A stretch of 64,000 nt of DNA from an uncultured Aquimarina sp. (GTDB lineage Bacteria; Bacteroidota; Bacteroidia; Flavobacteriales; Flavobacteriaceae): NCBI GenBank assembly GCA_947492105.1, contig CANLMN010000004.1:49894-113893 (forward strand), read 5' to 3'. The translations under genes were made by a program, and so were the position numbers. Under the pieces are notes generated by a model. The model saw nothing but the letters and a program-made list of their open reading frames with translations. It did not search any database and had not been told where the DNA came from. Within the stretch, counting starts at the first letter, position 1. Each line of letters starts with the position of its first letter. Below are positions 10,154 through 21,000 of the stretch, piece after piece.

Positions 10154-11887
10154 TTAGCTGTAGGATGAAAGTTGATGATTCGTAGTGTTTTCTATTTGTA
10201 TTGGATTCTCTGTATACCTATCTTTTAGGGAATTTAAATGGACTAACCCTTCAAGTACTTTCTTTTCATCTATACCAAAATCAATTAAACATCCGATTTC
10301 TGTTATACCTATATCACAAAGATTTTCAATCAATTTGCTACAACTTTCCTTACTACCAAATAAAGCTGAAGTTTTCCAATATCTTTTGAATGCTACATTT
10401 AATAGTGAATCTAATGCCTCCTCATCCATTTCATTTGGGTCGATACCTCCACTATTTAAGTTCTTGAGCAACCCCAGACTTGATCTTAAATAGTTTTTAA
10501 ACGGTTTTTCGACTACTTTTTTTGCCTTTTCTATATCCGTATCTATAAATGTATGTAGCATTAAAGTAATCTTTGCATCATTAACCGAGTGGCCGTTTAA
10601 TAGTAAAGCTTCTTTATAAATTTTTATATTCTCTCTTAAACTATCAATATCTTGTCCTAGTAAATGGGTTAATAGATTTGCTCCTATTTTTCCAGCACTT
10701 TTCATAGTTTCTTGATTACCTCCAGAGGTAATCCAAATAGGAAGCGATTTCTGGATTGGTTGAGGAAAAACCTTTAAACTTATGTCTTTACCTAAACCAT
10801 TTTTTCTAGAAATGTGACCTCCCTCCCATAGTTTTTTAAGCTCTTCAACTTGATTATACATTACTGAATACCTGTCTTTATAGTGATAAGGTTTTAATAC
10901 AAAATCATTTACATGCCAACCTGATGCTATTGATAATGAAATCCTACCGTTTGAAAGTTTATCAACTACAGCCCACTCTTCTGCTACTCGTATTGTATCA
11001 TGTAATGGTAAAACGACACTCCCAGAGTTAATACCTATAGTATTAGTTACACTGGCTATTGCTCCTCCTAATACGGAAGGGCTTGGATAAACTCCTCCAA
11101 ACTCATGAAAATGCCTTTCTGGTAACCAAATTGCATGAAAACCATTCTCATCTGCATATTTTGCTGAATCTAATAAAAATTTATAGTTTGGATTTTCCAG
11201 GGTTTCGTTTTGGCTTCCAAAATAGAATAGACTAAATTTCATCTGTACATCATTAGTATCTCTATCTGATACAGTATACTCTTCAAAAACTATTTGAATA
11301 CCCCTTGAGAGTTTCCAAAATAAAGTTACTATGAACATATCAAAAGATATTGATTTTAATGAGGAGTCATTGGTATTGTCTAATTCAAGACCATGATCCA
11401 TGGCATATAAAAAGTTCATAAAAGTATCATGCCTCGTTGGTATTTTTTTAGCTTTACCAGTTGAACCTAATGTATAACTAATATAGGCAGGATCCTTGAG
11501 AGATAATTCTGGTGCTATGACTTCAGTATCATATCTATCTTTATTTTCTTGAAATTCTCTTATAACTTTTACATCTATTAAAGTATAACTACTATCGTTT
11601 TTTATATAATCTAATCGATCTTTTGGAGTATCAAGGGCTATAAAAACACAAGCTCCTCCTGATTTCCATACTCCAAGTATAGCAACCAAAAGCCAAGCAT
11701 TTTTTTCTAATTTGACGCCTGCAATATATCCCGATTCTGTTCCATATACTTCCTTTAAATATCCTGCGAACTGATTTGATAATAGATCCAATTCTTTATA
11801 AGTAACTTTTGTTTCTTTGAACAATACTGCCACGATATCCGGTATCTTTGTAAGCTGCTCCTGAATTAACGTTAAAATTGTTTTCAT
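10154..11887 (-). CDS. Relic adenylation domain fused to luciferase-like monooxygenase
   Basis: A 577-aa two-part protein. Residues 1-205 match the first part of an NRPS adenylation domain: VTYKELDLLSNQFAGYL near 28-44 and a degraded A3 loop YTLGSTGKAKK at 138-148, where a typical domain has YTSGSTGKPKG. The domain then stops before its A5-A10 motifs. Residues 216-560 are a flavin-dependent luciferase-like monooxygenase of the natural-product class (KFSLFYFGS, then ENGFHAIWLPERHFHEFGG, and a GNQETMKSAGKIGANLLTH phosphate-binding region). In trans-AT clusters such enzymes hydroxylate or insert oxygen into the chain. The A part should not activate an amino acid; it may serve as a docking fold. 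The two parts read through in one frame. Confidence 0.85.
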   Translation of the reverse strand: MKTILTLIQEQLTKIPDIVAVLFKETKVTYKELDLLSNQFAGYLKEVYGTESGYIAGVKLEKNAWLLVAILGVWKSGGACVFIALDTPKDRLDYIKNDSSYTLIDVKVIREFQENKDRYDTEVIAPELSLKDPAYISYTLGSTGKAKKIPTRHDTFMNFLYAMDHGLELDNTNDSSLKSISFDMFIVTLFWKLSRGIQIVFEEYTVSDRDTNDVQMKFSLFYFGSQNETLENPNYKFLLDSAKYADENGFHAIWLPERHFHEFGGVYPSPSVLGGAIASVTNTIGINSGSVVLPLHDTIRVAEEWAVVDKLSNGRISLSIASGWHVNDFVLKPYHYKDRYSVMYNQVEELKKLWEGGHISRKNGLGKDISLKVFPQPIQKSLPIWITSGGNQETMKSAGKIGANLLTHLLGQDIDSLRENIKIYKEALLLNGHSVNDAKITLMLHTFIDTDIEKAKKVVEKPFKNYLRSSLGLLKNLNSGGIDPNEMDEEALDSLLNVAFKRYWKTSALFGSKESCSKLIENLCDIGITEIGCLIDFGIDEKKVLEGLVHLNSLKDRYTENPIQIENTTNHQLSSYS

Positions 11888-11949
11888 TTATATCTGATTT
11901 TTTGTGTGAATCTATACTGCCTGTTCCTATTTTTAGAATACATCTTTTG

Positions 11950-12822
11950 TTATACTTTAGTTATCTTTTCATTCTCAGCTGGGAGGTAGCTACTTTTGAT
12001 TTCTGAGATCATTTTTGCGAGTCTTTGACCTCTTACCTCTTCAAAATTAGCAACTCCATGACCCAAAAGATAATGAATGGTTTTAATCCATTGTACTGGC
12101 ATGGAGAGCTGTCTACTTAATAGAGCAGCCACCTGAGACCTCCCATAAGGTAGGGCTGTCGCATTCGAGATAACAGGTATGTTTAATGGTAAAAATCTAA
12201 AGTCTTTTAGAAAATCATGAAACATATCGGAAACCGACTCCATATAACTAGAATGTGAGGCTGCTGTAATAAATAGCGGGACTACTTTAATTCCTAAACC
12301 TGTAAAATACTTAACAACACTATAAATAGCATCCTCGGGTCCTGCTATTACAGTTTGAGTAGGGGCATTGTAATTAGCAATTTCTATAGTTGTAAATCCT
12401 CCCTCTTTTAACTTATCTTCTAGTGTATGGAAATCAAGACCTAATACTGCGGCCATACCTCCCCCAGATATCCCTGCCATAATTTCTCCTCTTTTTTTTA
12501 CCAATTGCAGCCCCGTTTCAAAGTCAAATGCTCCTGCAGCATGTAAGGCATTGTATTCTCCCAAACTATGACCCAAAAGATAGTTAGGAGCTCCTTCTTT
12601 TTCCTTTTCATAATAATGAAGAGCATTAACCACATACACCGCTGGTTGTGTAAATTGTGTCTTAGTAAGTTGCCAATCTGGATCTTCAACACATAGTTCT
12701 TCAAGATCGTACCCTAGTATGTCCGAAGCTATTTTTGTTTCAGCTTTATATTTTGGGAATAATTCTTTGCCCATTCCTCTATGTTGTGAACCCTGACCAG
12801 AGAACATGATAACTTTTTTCAT
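11950..12822 (-). CDS. Trans-acting acyltransferase, possible methylmalonyl specificity
   Basis: A 290-aa discrete acyltransferase closely similar to the AT half of the 774-aa AT-ER protein. It has FSGQGSQH, GHSLGEY with Ser86 and catalytic His190. Its specificity motif differs: AASH (187-190) stands where the AT-ER has APFH. In cis-AT PKSs, HAFH marks malonyl and YASH marks methylmalonyl ATs, and the Phe-to-Ser change is the key difference. The residue after the nucleophile is still Leu, which is malonyl-like, so the prediction is mixed. The start codon lies 4 bases after the stop of the 1714-aa PKS gene, so the two are translationally linked. Trans-ATs using anything other than malonyl-CoA are uncommon. 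Confidence 0.8.
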   Translation of the reverse strand: MKKVIMFSGQGSQHRGMGKELFPKYKAETKIASDILGYDLEELCVEDPDWQLTKTQFTQPAVYVVNALHYYEKEKEGAPNYLLGHSLGEYNALHAAGAFDFETGLQLVKKRGEIMAGISGGGMAAVLGLDFHTLEDKLKEGGFTTIEIANYNAPTQTVIAGPEDAIYSVVKYFTGLGIKVVPLFITAASHSSYMESVSDMFHDFLKDFRFLPLNIPVISNATALPYGRSQVAALLSRQLSMPVQWIKTIHYLLGHGVANFEEVRGQRLAKMISEIKSSYLPAENEKITKV

Positions 12823-12826
12823 CGTT

Positions 12827-15800
12827 TTAAGGTTTTAAAATAAGATTAATTTTTTCTGCTATGTTTTGTACATTCGGGCTTTGGTGGATTGTTAAATGAT
12901 TTCCTGGGATTACATGTACATCGCATTTTCCTTTTGTAAGAGAAACCCAAGATAATTCAGGATGCATCGGATCGTACTTCTCGCGGCGCGCCTTTGCTTT
13001 AAAATAGGTGATGTCTCCCTGATAAGGTTTTAAATCATTATCATAATTCCACATCGCTAAAATATTAGCTTTAAACACTTCTAAAATCCTTCCTAAATGC
13101 TCTGTACTAGAAGCGATATAATTAGAATAATCTATATTATTGCCTTCTGGAAGATTTGTGATTTTCTCTGCAATAAAGCTTAGTCTTTCTTTAGCCGGCA
13201 TTTTCTTTAAATCCTCTACAGAAAAATCCGCAGTTGGGAATAAGGTTTCCACCAAATAAAACAAAATATCAAAATCTTTTAATAGTTTTTTGGGTACGTC
13301 TTTAGCTACAGGCGTATCTATAAGTAATAATAAGTCAATTTGTTTTCCTAAATTTTTCAATTGTTGCGCCATCTCGTAAGCAACAGTTCCTCCAAAAGAA
13401 GACCCTCCTAAACAGTATGGTCCTTCTGGCTGAAACTTTAATAGATTTGATACATAGTTTTCCGCCATTTCTTTAACGTCATTGATTGGCTGCTCTCCTT
13501 TCCGTAACCCTATAGCAGTAAACCCAATAACAGGTATTCCATCTGTAATATCCTTAATTAAATCTTTATAAACATAAACATCTCCACCCACTGGATGAAT
13601 GATTATCAAGGGAATACTTGAAGCGTTACCCTCTTTAATTTTAATCATATTTGAACTCAAATGTTCATCGTTATATACAAGGGATGTAGAAGTAATACTT
13701 ATACTTTTCTCTATATAATCCGCCATTTCTAGTATTGTGGGCAAATTAATAATAATACTTGTTTGCAAATCAACATTAAATTTGTTGTTAATATTTGATA
13801 GCACAGTCACTGCCAGAAGTGAATCTCCTCCAAGTTCAAAAAAATCATCTGAAACTTTGATTGTAGTTAAGCCAAGGGAACCTTCATAAATTTTTATTAA
13901 TTCTTGTTCTATTTCTTTTCTAGAGGTAATATTTACCTTTCCAGGTTGAGCGTGTTCTTTCGCTACAGATTCTTGATTTCTACTAGCAATTTCAGTATTT
14001 TTTTTCGAAGAATTGACCTTAGATTTAAACCCTTGCATCCTACTTTCTAAATCTACCGTAGAAATTATGATTTGTTTTAAATCTTGATTTAAGATATGTT
14101 GAAATACTTCTTGACCTTCTTTAGGAGTAATCCCATGTTTTAGATTTTCATCGATAAAGGATTGGGTAATGTTTCTCCCTGATTTCATCATTTTTTCAGC
14201 TACATCAACTGCCATACCTACCTCTTTCCAGGCGTCCCAATTTACAGAAATCGTATTTTTAATAGTACTGGATTTTGCAAAAGCATCTAAAAAAGCATTT
14301 GCACTGGAATAGTCTACTTGTCCAACTTCTTTGAAAATGGCTGAGTTGCTAGAACAAAGCATTAAAAAATCTAAAGGTTCTTCTTTTAATAATTCCTCTA
14401 ATATCAATGCACCTTTTGCTTTTGCTAATATTGTTTTTTGTGCATTATCATATTTTTTACCCTGAATAGTGCCTCCTCCTATAAGACCGGCCGCATGAAT
14501 AACTCCATTGAGTGATCCGAATGCTTCTTTTACATGATTCATAACTACTGACATTTCTTCTTTATCTCCCACATCAGCTTGTAGAACCATTACTTGGGCA
14601 CCTAGATCTTCCAAATGCATTATTTTTGTTATCTTTTTACTTATTTTATCCTTTTCTCCAAATGATATTTTCCAATCGTCCCATTCTTCTTTTAAAGGAA
14701 ACTCTGAACGACTGGTTAAAATAAGTTTTGTGTTTTTGAAATTTTCAGCAATGTACTCCCCTAAAACAAGTCCTATACTTCCCATACCTCCTGTGATCAA
14801 GTAAGAACCAGAATCTTTAAGTGTTGTATTTATGTTTTTTACAATTTCAGCTTCATGTTTTTCATAACTCTGTACATAGATCTTCTGATTACGAATAGCA
14901 AAAACATTTTCTTTTTCTTCTGAATTCTCAGCAATTAAATGATATAACTGATCAAGCATGCTTGCTTCTAATTTAGTATTAGACTTAGGCATTACCAAGT
15001 CAATACTTTCACAGTTTATATAGTGATATTCTTTAGGTATTGTCCCACAAACTCCAACCAAAGTTGCTTTTTCTGGATGTAACGATTCTTTATCAGTAAC
15101 CGCTTGCATATTGTTTGAAAGTACGGTAAGATTTATATTATTAGTACTTAGCAACTTCCCTATGGATTGTGTTAAGTATAACAAACTATAAAAACTCACT
15201 TCTTGTGTTTCCTCTAGTATTTCTAATAGTGGTTTTCTCTTGCCCGAAGTAATATTCCACGCGTGTATAATTCGATTTGGCAACGCCTCAATATTCTTTA
15301 ATCTCTCCCATAATAAGTCATAATCTTTGTTGTCATTAGGATTTATCGTATAGCCCTGTTCATTTTCTTGAAATTGCTTCCCTTTTTTTACAAAAAAAAC
15401 AGTATTCTTATGAGCTTCTAATTTCTTTATTAATTTTTTATCAAAAGACCTATCATTGCAAAAAACGAGTATGTTCTGATCAGTAATCAGATCAGTATTC
15501 ATGAAGTCCTTTGTCTTCCAAAATGGTTTATAAAACCATTGATCTATTGGAAGTTTATTATAAACATCAACATCTTTGACTATTACATTGTCAACTTTCT
15601 CTTCCTCCTTTGGAGCTGATATCCAATGATACTTCCTCTCAAAAGGATACGTGGGCAAGGCAATACGTTTACAACGCTCATTGGCATAGAAATATTTCCA
15701 ATTTATCTGAACACCTTTTAACCACAATTCTCCTAACATCTCATAACACACATCGAGTTTATTTGATGTTTTTTTACCAGATATTATTTGCTTAGATTTT

Positions 15801-17971
15801 TCCTTATTTTCTACGGACTCAACAATTCCATAGCACATTTCTAATGTTATTACTTCTGAAAGTGTTTGATTTCGATCAAGCATTTCTTCAATAGATTCAT
15901 TAGATTTCTGTTCATAAGCTTTCCAAAAGGAAGGATCCATAACGAGTTGATCTGATAATTGCTTTTCAATAGTATTCAAAAAAATATTGGTTTTTGGTCT
16001 ATTGAATTCTGTTATAGTACCTGTATTTCCTTTTTTTGTTATTAGAAGTAATGCTTTTTTTACAGAAAAAACTTCTGTTAGGCAAGCTGCTGCGTATAGT
16101 CCTCTACCTGTTGCTATAATTCCATTTGGTTTTACTCCCCAACTAATCCATAATTTTGCTAATGACAAAGAATAGGAAAAATCAATAAGATTTTTAGTTA
16201 ATTCAGGTATTAAAAAATCATCATTATCTATATCAAAATCATTATTTAAGTAGTTAATTACACCCTCTATCTCGGTTATTTCTCTTATATGTTCAAGACA
16301 ATCATCAAAACTATTTCTAAAAACAAGTTCTGAATTATAAAGGGCATGGAGTTCATTTAAGGTTGTAATATTACTTTCTTTAAATGAAAAGTAGAGCTGT
16401 AAAACCTCATCATCTGACAGCACCAACGGTTTATTTATTTGTGAATTAAGTTTCTTTATAAGTTCTTTTTTATTTTTACAGATAACAACTCGTTTATGCT
16501 TATATTCTTCCCTACCTACATGCAGTGTATAAGCAATATCTGCAAGAGTTAGGTTTTCATTATTTTCGACAAAAAGAGAAAGGTTAGCAGTCATGGTTTT
16601 TAACGCCGTCTCTGTTTTTGCTGATAATTTAATTATTTGAAAAAGCCGTGAAGAAGACTCATTAATGCTCAATGGAGCTTCTTTAACAATAAGATGGGCA
16701 TTGGTACCTCCCAAACCAAAAGAACTTACTCCTGCTCGTCGTGGTGATCCATTTGTTTTCCAATCTTGTAAGGTAGCATTAACATAAAAAGGGCTATTCT
16801 CAAAATCAATATCTGGATTTGCCTTATCATAATGAAGAACGGGAGGTATTTTCTTGTTTTTTAAAGATAAAGTTGTTTTTATAAGCCCTGTCACACCAGC
16901 TGCTACATCTAAATGTCCTATGCTGGACTTCACTGATCCAATGGCACAATACGCCTTACGATTTGTATTAGCACGAAATGCTTTAGTAAGTGCAGATACT
17001 TCAATAGGATCCCCAATAATTGTTCCTGCTCCGTGTGCTTCAATATAACTAATTGATTCTGGATGAACATCCGCCATAAGCTGCGCATCTAATATTGCCT
17101 GAGCCTGTCCTGAAACACTAGGAGCTGTAAACCCAACTTTATCTAATCCATCATTATTTACGGCCGATCCTTCTATTACTCCATAAATTGTGTCATTATC
17201 TTCTATTGCTTCTGATAATCTCTTCAATACAACTATTCCTGCTCCTCCTCCTATAACTGTTCCGGCAGCCTTTGCATCAAAAGAACGACAATGACCATCT
17301 GGAGAGAGCACACTTCCCGACTCATGTAAATAACCACTATTTTCAAGAAGCTCTAACGATACTCCGCCTGCCAAAGCCATATCACATTCATAGGTAAGTA
17401 AACCTTGACACGCATAATGTACCGCTACCAGTGATGTGGAGCATGCTGTATTTACATTTACTGCTGGTCCTTTTAAGTTTAGTTTATAAGATACTAAAGA
17501 AGGAACTGTGTCGGTGATGTTATAAGCTCTAGCCATAAAAACCCCCATCTTCTTTTCAAGATCTTTTCGATTTGCCATAAGATTATCATGGAAGTAATTA
17601 TTTAACCCAGCTCCCATGTATACTCCTATACGGTCTTCAAAATCACTCGATTTATATCCTGCATTCTCTAATCCTTCTACGGCACATTCTAACACTAAGC
17701 GATGTTGTGGAGATAATACACTTGCTTCCAATGGAGTGAAACCAAAAAAAGAAGCGTCAAAAAACTCTTTATTTTCTATAAATGCAGCAGCCTTTACATA
17801 ATTCGCTTTTTTAAGTAAATTTTCTTCTACTCCTCGTTTTCTTAACTCATCATCTGTAAAAAAAGTAATTCCTTCTTTACCTTTTTCTAAATTTTGCCAA
17901 AGTTCCCATGGGTTATTCGCTTTAGGAAACCGACCAGAAAGGCCTATAATTGCTATATCTGTTTTTTTCAT
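12827..17971 (-). CDS. Terminal PKS module: KS - relic AT - KR - ACP - TE
   Basis: A 1714-aa type I PKS. The KS (1-430) has a full catalytic set: Cys177 in NTACSTS, His313 in EAHGAGT, His353 in IGHLDVAAG. Residues about 520-710 look like a shrunken AT: FRNSFDDCLEHI, LAKLWISWGVKPNGIIA and MDPSFW are AT-like, but the GHSxG elbow is ATGRG and the nucleophile Ser is gone. The KR (about 800-1310) has GGMGSIG (1061-1067), Ser1207/1208, Tyr1221 and Asn1225. The ACP has Ser1384 in GGDSLL. The thioesterase (1450-1714) has Ser1525 in GSSFGG, Asp1552 and His1692. It should extend once, reduce the ketone and release the product. It lies 50 bases after the 4172-aa gene and 4 bases before the AASH acyltransferase. 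Confidence 0.93.
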   Translation of the reverse strand: MKKTDIAIIGLSGRFPKANNPWELWQNLEKGKEGITFFTDDELRKRGVEENLLKKANYVKAAAFIENKEFFDASFFGFTPLEASVLSPQHRLVLECAVEGLENAGYKSSDFEDRIGVYMGAGLNNYFHDNLMANRKDLEKKMGVFMARAYNITDTVPSLVSYKLNLKGPAVNVNTACSTSLVAVHYACQGLLTYECDMALAGGVSLELLENSGYLHESGSVLSPDGHCRSFDAKAAGTVIGGGAGIVVLKRLSEAIEDNDTIYGVIEGSAVNNDGLDKVGFTAPSVSGQAQAILDAQLMADVHPESISYIEAHGAGTIIGDPIEVSALTKAFRANTNRKAYCAIGSVKSSIGHLDVAAGVTGLIKTTLSLKNKKIPPVLHYDKANPDIDFENSPFYVNATLQDWKTNGSPRRAGVSSFGLGGTNAHLIVKEAPLSINESSSRLFQIIKLSAKTETALKTMTANLSLFVENNENLTLADIAYTLHVGREEYKHKRVVICKNKKELIKKLNSQINKPLVLSDDEVLQLYFSFKESNITTLNELHALYNSELVFRNSFDDCLEHIREITEIEGVINYLNNDFDIDNDDFLIPELTKNLIDFSYSLSLAKLWISWGVKPNGIIATGRGLYAAACLTEVFSVKKALLLITKKGNTGTITEFNRPKTNIFLNTIEKQLSDQLVMDPSFWKAYEQKSNESIEEMLDRNQTLSEVITLEMCYGIVESVENKEKSKQIISGKKTSNKLDVCYEMLGELWLKGVQINWKYFYANERCKRIALPTYPFERKYHWISAPKEEEKVDNVIVKDVDVYNKLPIDQWFYKPFWKTKDFMNTDLITDQNILVFCNDRSFDKKLIKKLEAHKNTVFFVKKGKQFQENEQGYTINPNDNKDYDLLWERLKNIEALPNRIIHAWNITSGKRKPLLEILEETQEVSFYSLLYLTQSIGKLLSTNNINLTVLSNNMQAVTDKESLHPEKATLVGVCGTIPKEYHYINCESIDLVMPKSNTKLEASMLDQLYHLIAENSEEKENVFAIRNQKIYVQSYEKHEAEIVKNINTTLKDSGSYLITGGMGSIGLVLGEYIAENFKNTKLILTSRSEFPLKEEWDDWKISFGEKDKISKKITKIMHLEDLGAQVMVLQADVGDKEEMSVVMNHVKEAFGSLNGVIHAAGLIGGGTIQGKKYDNAQKTILAKAKGALILEELLKEEPLDFLMLCSSNSAIFKEVGQVDYSSANAFLDAFAKSSTIKNTISVNWDAWKEVGMAVDVAEKMMKSGRNITQSFIDENLKHGITPKEGQEVFQHILNQDLKQIIISTVDLESRMQGFKSKVNSSKKNTEIASRNQESVAKEHAQPGKVNITSRKEIEQELIKIYEGSLGLTTIKVSDDFFELGGDSLLAVTVLSNINNKFNVDLQTSIIINLPTILEMADYIEKSISITSTSLVYNDEHLSSNMIKIKEGNASSIPLIIIHPVGGDVYVYKDLIKDITDGIPVIGFTAIGLRKGEQPINDVKEMAENYVSNLLKFQPEGPYCLGGSSFGGTVAYEMAQQLKNLGKQIDLLLLIDTPVAKDVPKKLLKDFDILFYLVETLFPTADFSVEDLKKMPAKERLSFIAEKITNLPEGNNIDYSNYIASSTEHLGRILEVFKANILAMWNYDNDLKPYQGDITYFKAKARREKYDPMHPELSWVSLTKGKCDVHVIPGNHLTIHQSPNVQNIAEKINLILKP

Positions 17972-18021
17972 AAGTATACTTATTAAATTAATACAAGACG
18001 GTTATCTTCAAATTCATTTAT

Positions 18022-21000
18022 CTAATTCTCTCCTGATAACATTTTTCGCCTTTTATTTGCTCTTTCTTGACTTTTCGACAACATACTATTTTCTGTATTT
18101 TCGGCTTCAATATAGCCTGCTATTTTTCCCACTGTCGGGTATTGAAATATATCTACTACTGATATTTTCTTTTCCATTTCTTTACTAATTCTCTGACTTA
18201 GTGCAACACTTAATTGAGAGTCCCCTCCAATTTCAAGAAAATTATCATGCAAACCAACTTGCTCTATTTTCAATATATCTTGCCAAATTCCTATTAAACG
18301 CTTTTCTGTATTAGTTTTGGGAGCTACATATTCTTTTTTTCTTACAACTTTTAAAGGTTTCAATTGTAAAAATTTTCTATCTATTTTTCCATTAGGTGTT
18401 AATGGAATAGCTTCTATAGGCTCTATAAAATTAGGCACCATATATTCAGGGAGGTGTTTTGATAGATGGTCTTTGAGTTCTAAACTATCTAACTTATCGC
18501 CATTATTTTCGGCTACATAATAGGCTACTAATTGCTTGCTTCCTGTGTGTTCTTTAGCCACTACTACTGAATTGCGAATATCCTTGCGGCTATTTAGCCT
18601 GGTTTCTATTTCTCCTAGCTCAATTCTATATCCGCGAATTTTCACCTGTTGATCTACCCTTCCTAAAAATTCAATAGTACCATCTGGCATCCACCTTGCT
18701 AAATCACCCGTTCTATATAACTTGCCTTTTCCAAATGGATTATCAATAAATTTTTCTGCAGTTAGTGATTTTCTGTTTAAATATCCTCTAGAAACACCAT
18801 CTCCCGCGATACAAAGTTCTCCAATAACTCCAATCGATTGAAGTATTATACTGTTCTCTGCCAACATATATATTTGTGTATTGGCTATAGGCTTACCTAC
18901 GGTATTAGATACCGCTTTATTTAATTGTTCTGTACAAGACCAGATTGTAGTTTCTGTTGGTCCATACATATTCCATGCTTTTACATTTGGTATTGAAGGT
19001 AATCCTTCCCTGACCTCTTGTGGCATGGCTTCACCACCACACAAAGCTATAAATGGATTAGAAGGAATCCAATCTGATTTCAAAAGCATACGCCATGTTA
19101 CAGGAGTTGCTTGCATGATAGTTCCACCATGTGATACTATCGAAGACTTAAGCATCTCGTCTGAGCGAGCTACCTCGCGAGAAATAATAGCCAATTTTGC
19201 TCCCGACATTAATGGCAAATACAATTCTAGAGCGTGAATATCAAAAGAAATAGGAGTAACACTAATCATACAATCAGTCTCTTCCAGTTGATAATCCGTT
19301 TGCATAGAACATAGAAAATTAACTACACTACTATGGTTAACCATTACACCTTTTGGTTTCCCTGTAGAACCAGAAGTATAAATTACATATGCTAAATCAC
19401 TTGGCAATGTTTCACGTCTTAATAATTGATTATTATCTATAATCCAATCATTATCGTACCAATTGGGAGTTAGCGAAATCAACATTACATTTTTATCATC
19501 TATAGCAGCTGATATAGTCTCTCTTAGGTGTTCTTGAATTATTATAATTTTAGTAGCATTCGCATCATTAGTAGCTATTATGTCCTCCTGAAGAATACGA
19601 TAAATTTCTTCTTTAGAATATCCTGGGTCGATCTGAATGTTACCCCCTCCCGTTTTTGATATTCCAAGAATGGCTATTATCATTTCTGTAGACTGTTCCA
19701 TACAAACACCTACTAGTGTATCTGGTTTTATGCCTAGATATTTCAAATAGATGGCTAATTGAGTACTTTGCCTTTCCAACTCTTTACCCTTCACTTTTTC
19801 CCCTTCTGAGGATGATTGTTTCGATAAAAACGCTTCCTTTTCACTTGCAATCCAGTTATTATCAAACCAATTAGTCGCCAAAGAAATTGTCGTTATGCTT
19901 TGATTATTACTAATTTCTTCAACAATTTCTATTAGGTGTTCTTGGGTTAACATCAATTTAACAGCATCGTCTTGGTTGCCTTCTACAATTCCATCTTGAA
20001 GCATATAGACAGCACGTTCTCTTGGGTATGTAGGATCAAAAGGAACATAAGCTCCTCCAGCTCTCATTATAGCTAGAATAGCTACGACCATTGTTACGGA
20101 GCGCTCCATATAAATACCTACTAATATATCTGATTTTACACCCTGATACTGAAGGTATATCGCCAATTGCCTACTACGTTCTTCCAATTCTTCATATGTG
20201 ATCATTTCATTATCGAAGGCTACAGCAATACCTTTTGGGGTCTTCTTTACCTGATCTTCAAATAATTCATGTATACATTTATCTCGTGGGTAATCAGCTT
20301 CTGTATCATTGAAGTCAAAAAGTAATTGTGATTTTTCATTATCGGTAAATAATTCTATTTCGTTTATCCTGACTTCAGGATTTGCAATCACTTTTTCTAA
20401 TATATTTTTATAACTCTCTAAGTGTTTTTTTATAGATTTCCCCGAGAACAGATCTTTACGATATTTTAATTGTATATCCATCTTCTGGTCCTTAAAATCA
20501 AAAACTTCTAGTGTGTACTCTTCTGTAGTTTCCTGTTGTATAGTATTCATCAGATGTAAAACATCATTAGAACTTTCTTTGAATCCTTCAGTAAAAATAT
20601 TTTGATAATAAAATGAAACTGGAAATAGTGTGTCGCCTCCTTTTTTCATAAGATCCATTGCTACCAACAATTTAGGGTATGGATATCTCAGATAATCTAT
20701 ATCTGTATTAAAACCAGATCGTACGGAATTTACTAAATCTAAAAAAGATTGTTCCCCGTAAACTTGTATTCTGGAAATCATCATGTTTATATAATACCCT
20801 ATACTATCATTATACTTTTCCTTAGGGCGACCTTGGGTAGGTACAGTAACTATAATATCTTTTCTATTAGATAAGCGATGAAGTAATATGTTGAATACTG
20901 ATAACATAAGTACCGACACATTCACCTTTAAAGATTTAGCTATTTTTTTTAAGCCATCTAATTGTTTTTCATTTAATTGTGTTTTATGTATCCCATCACT

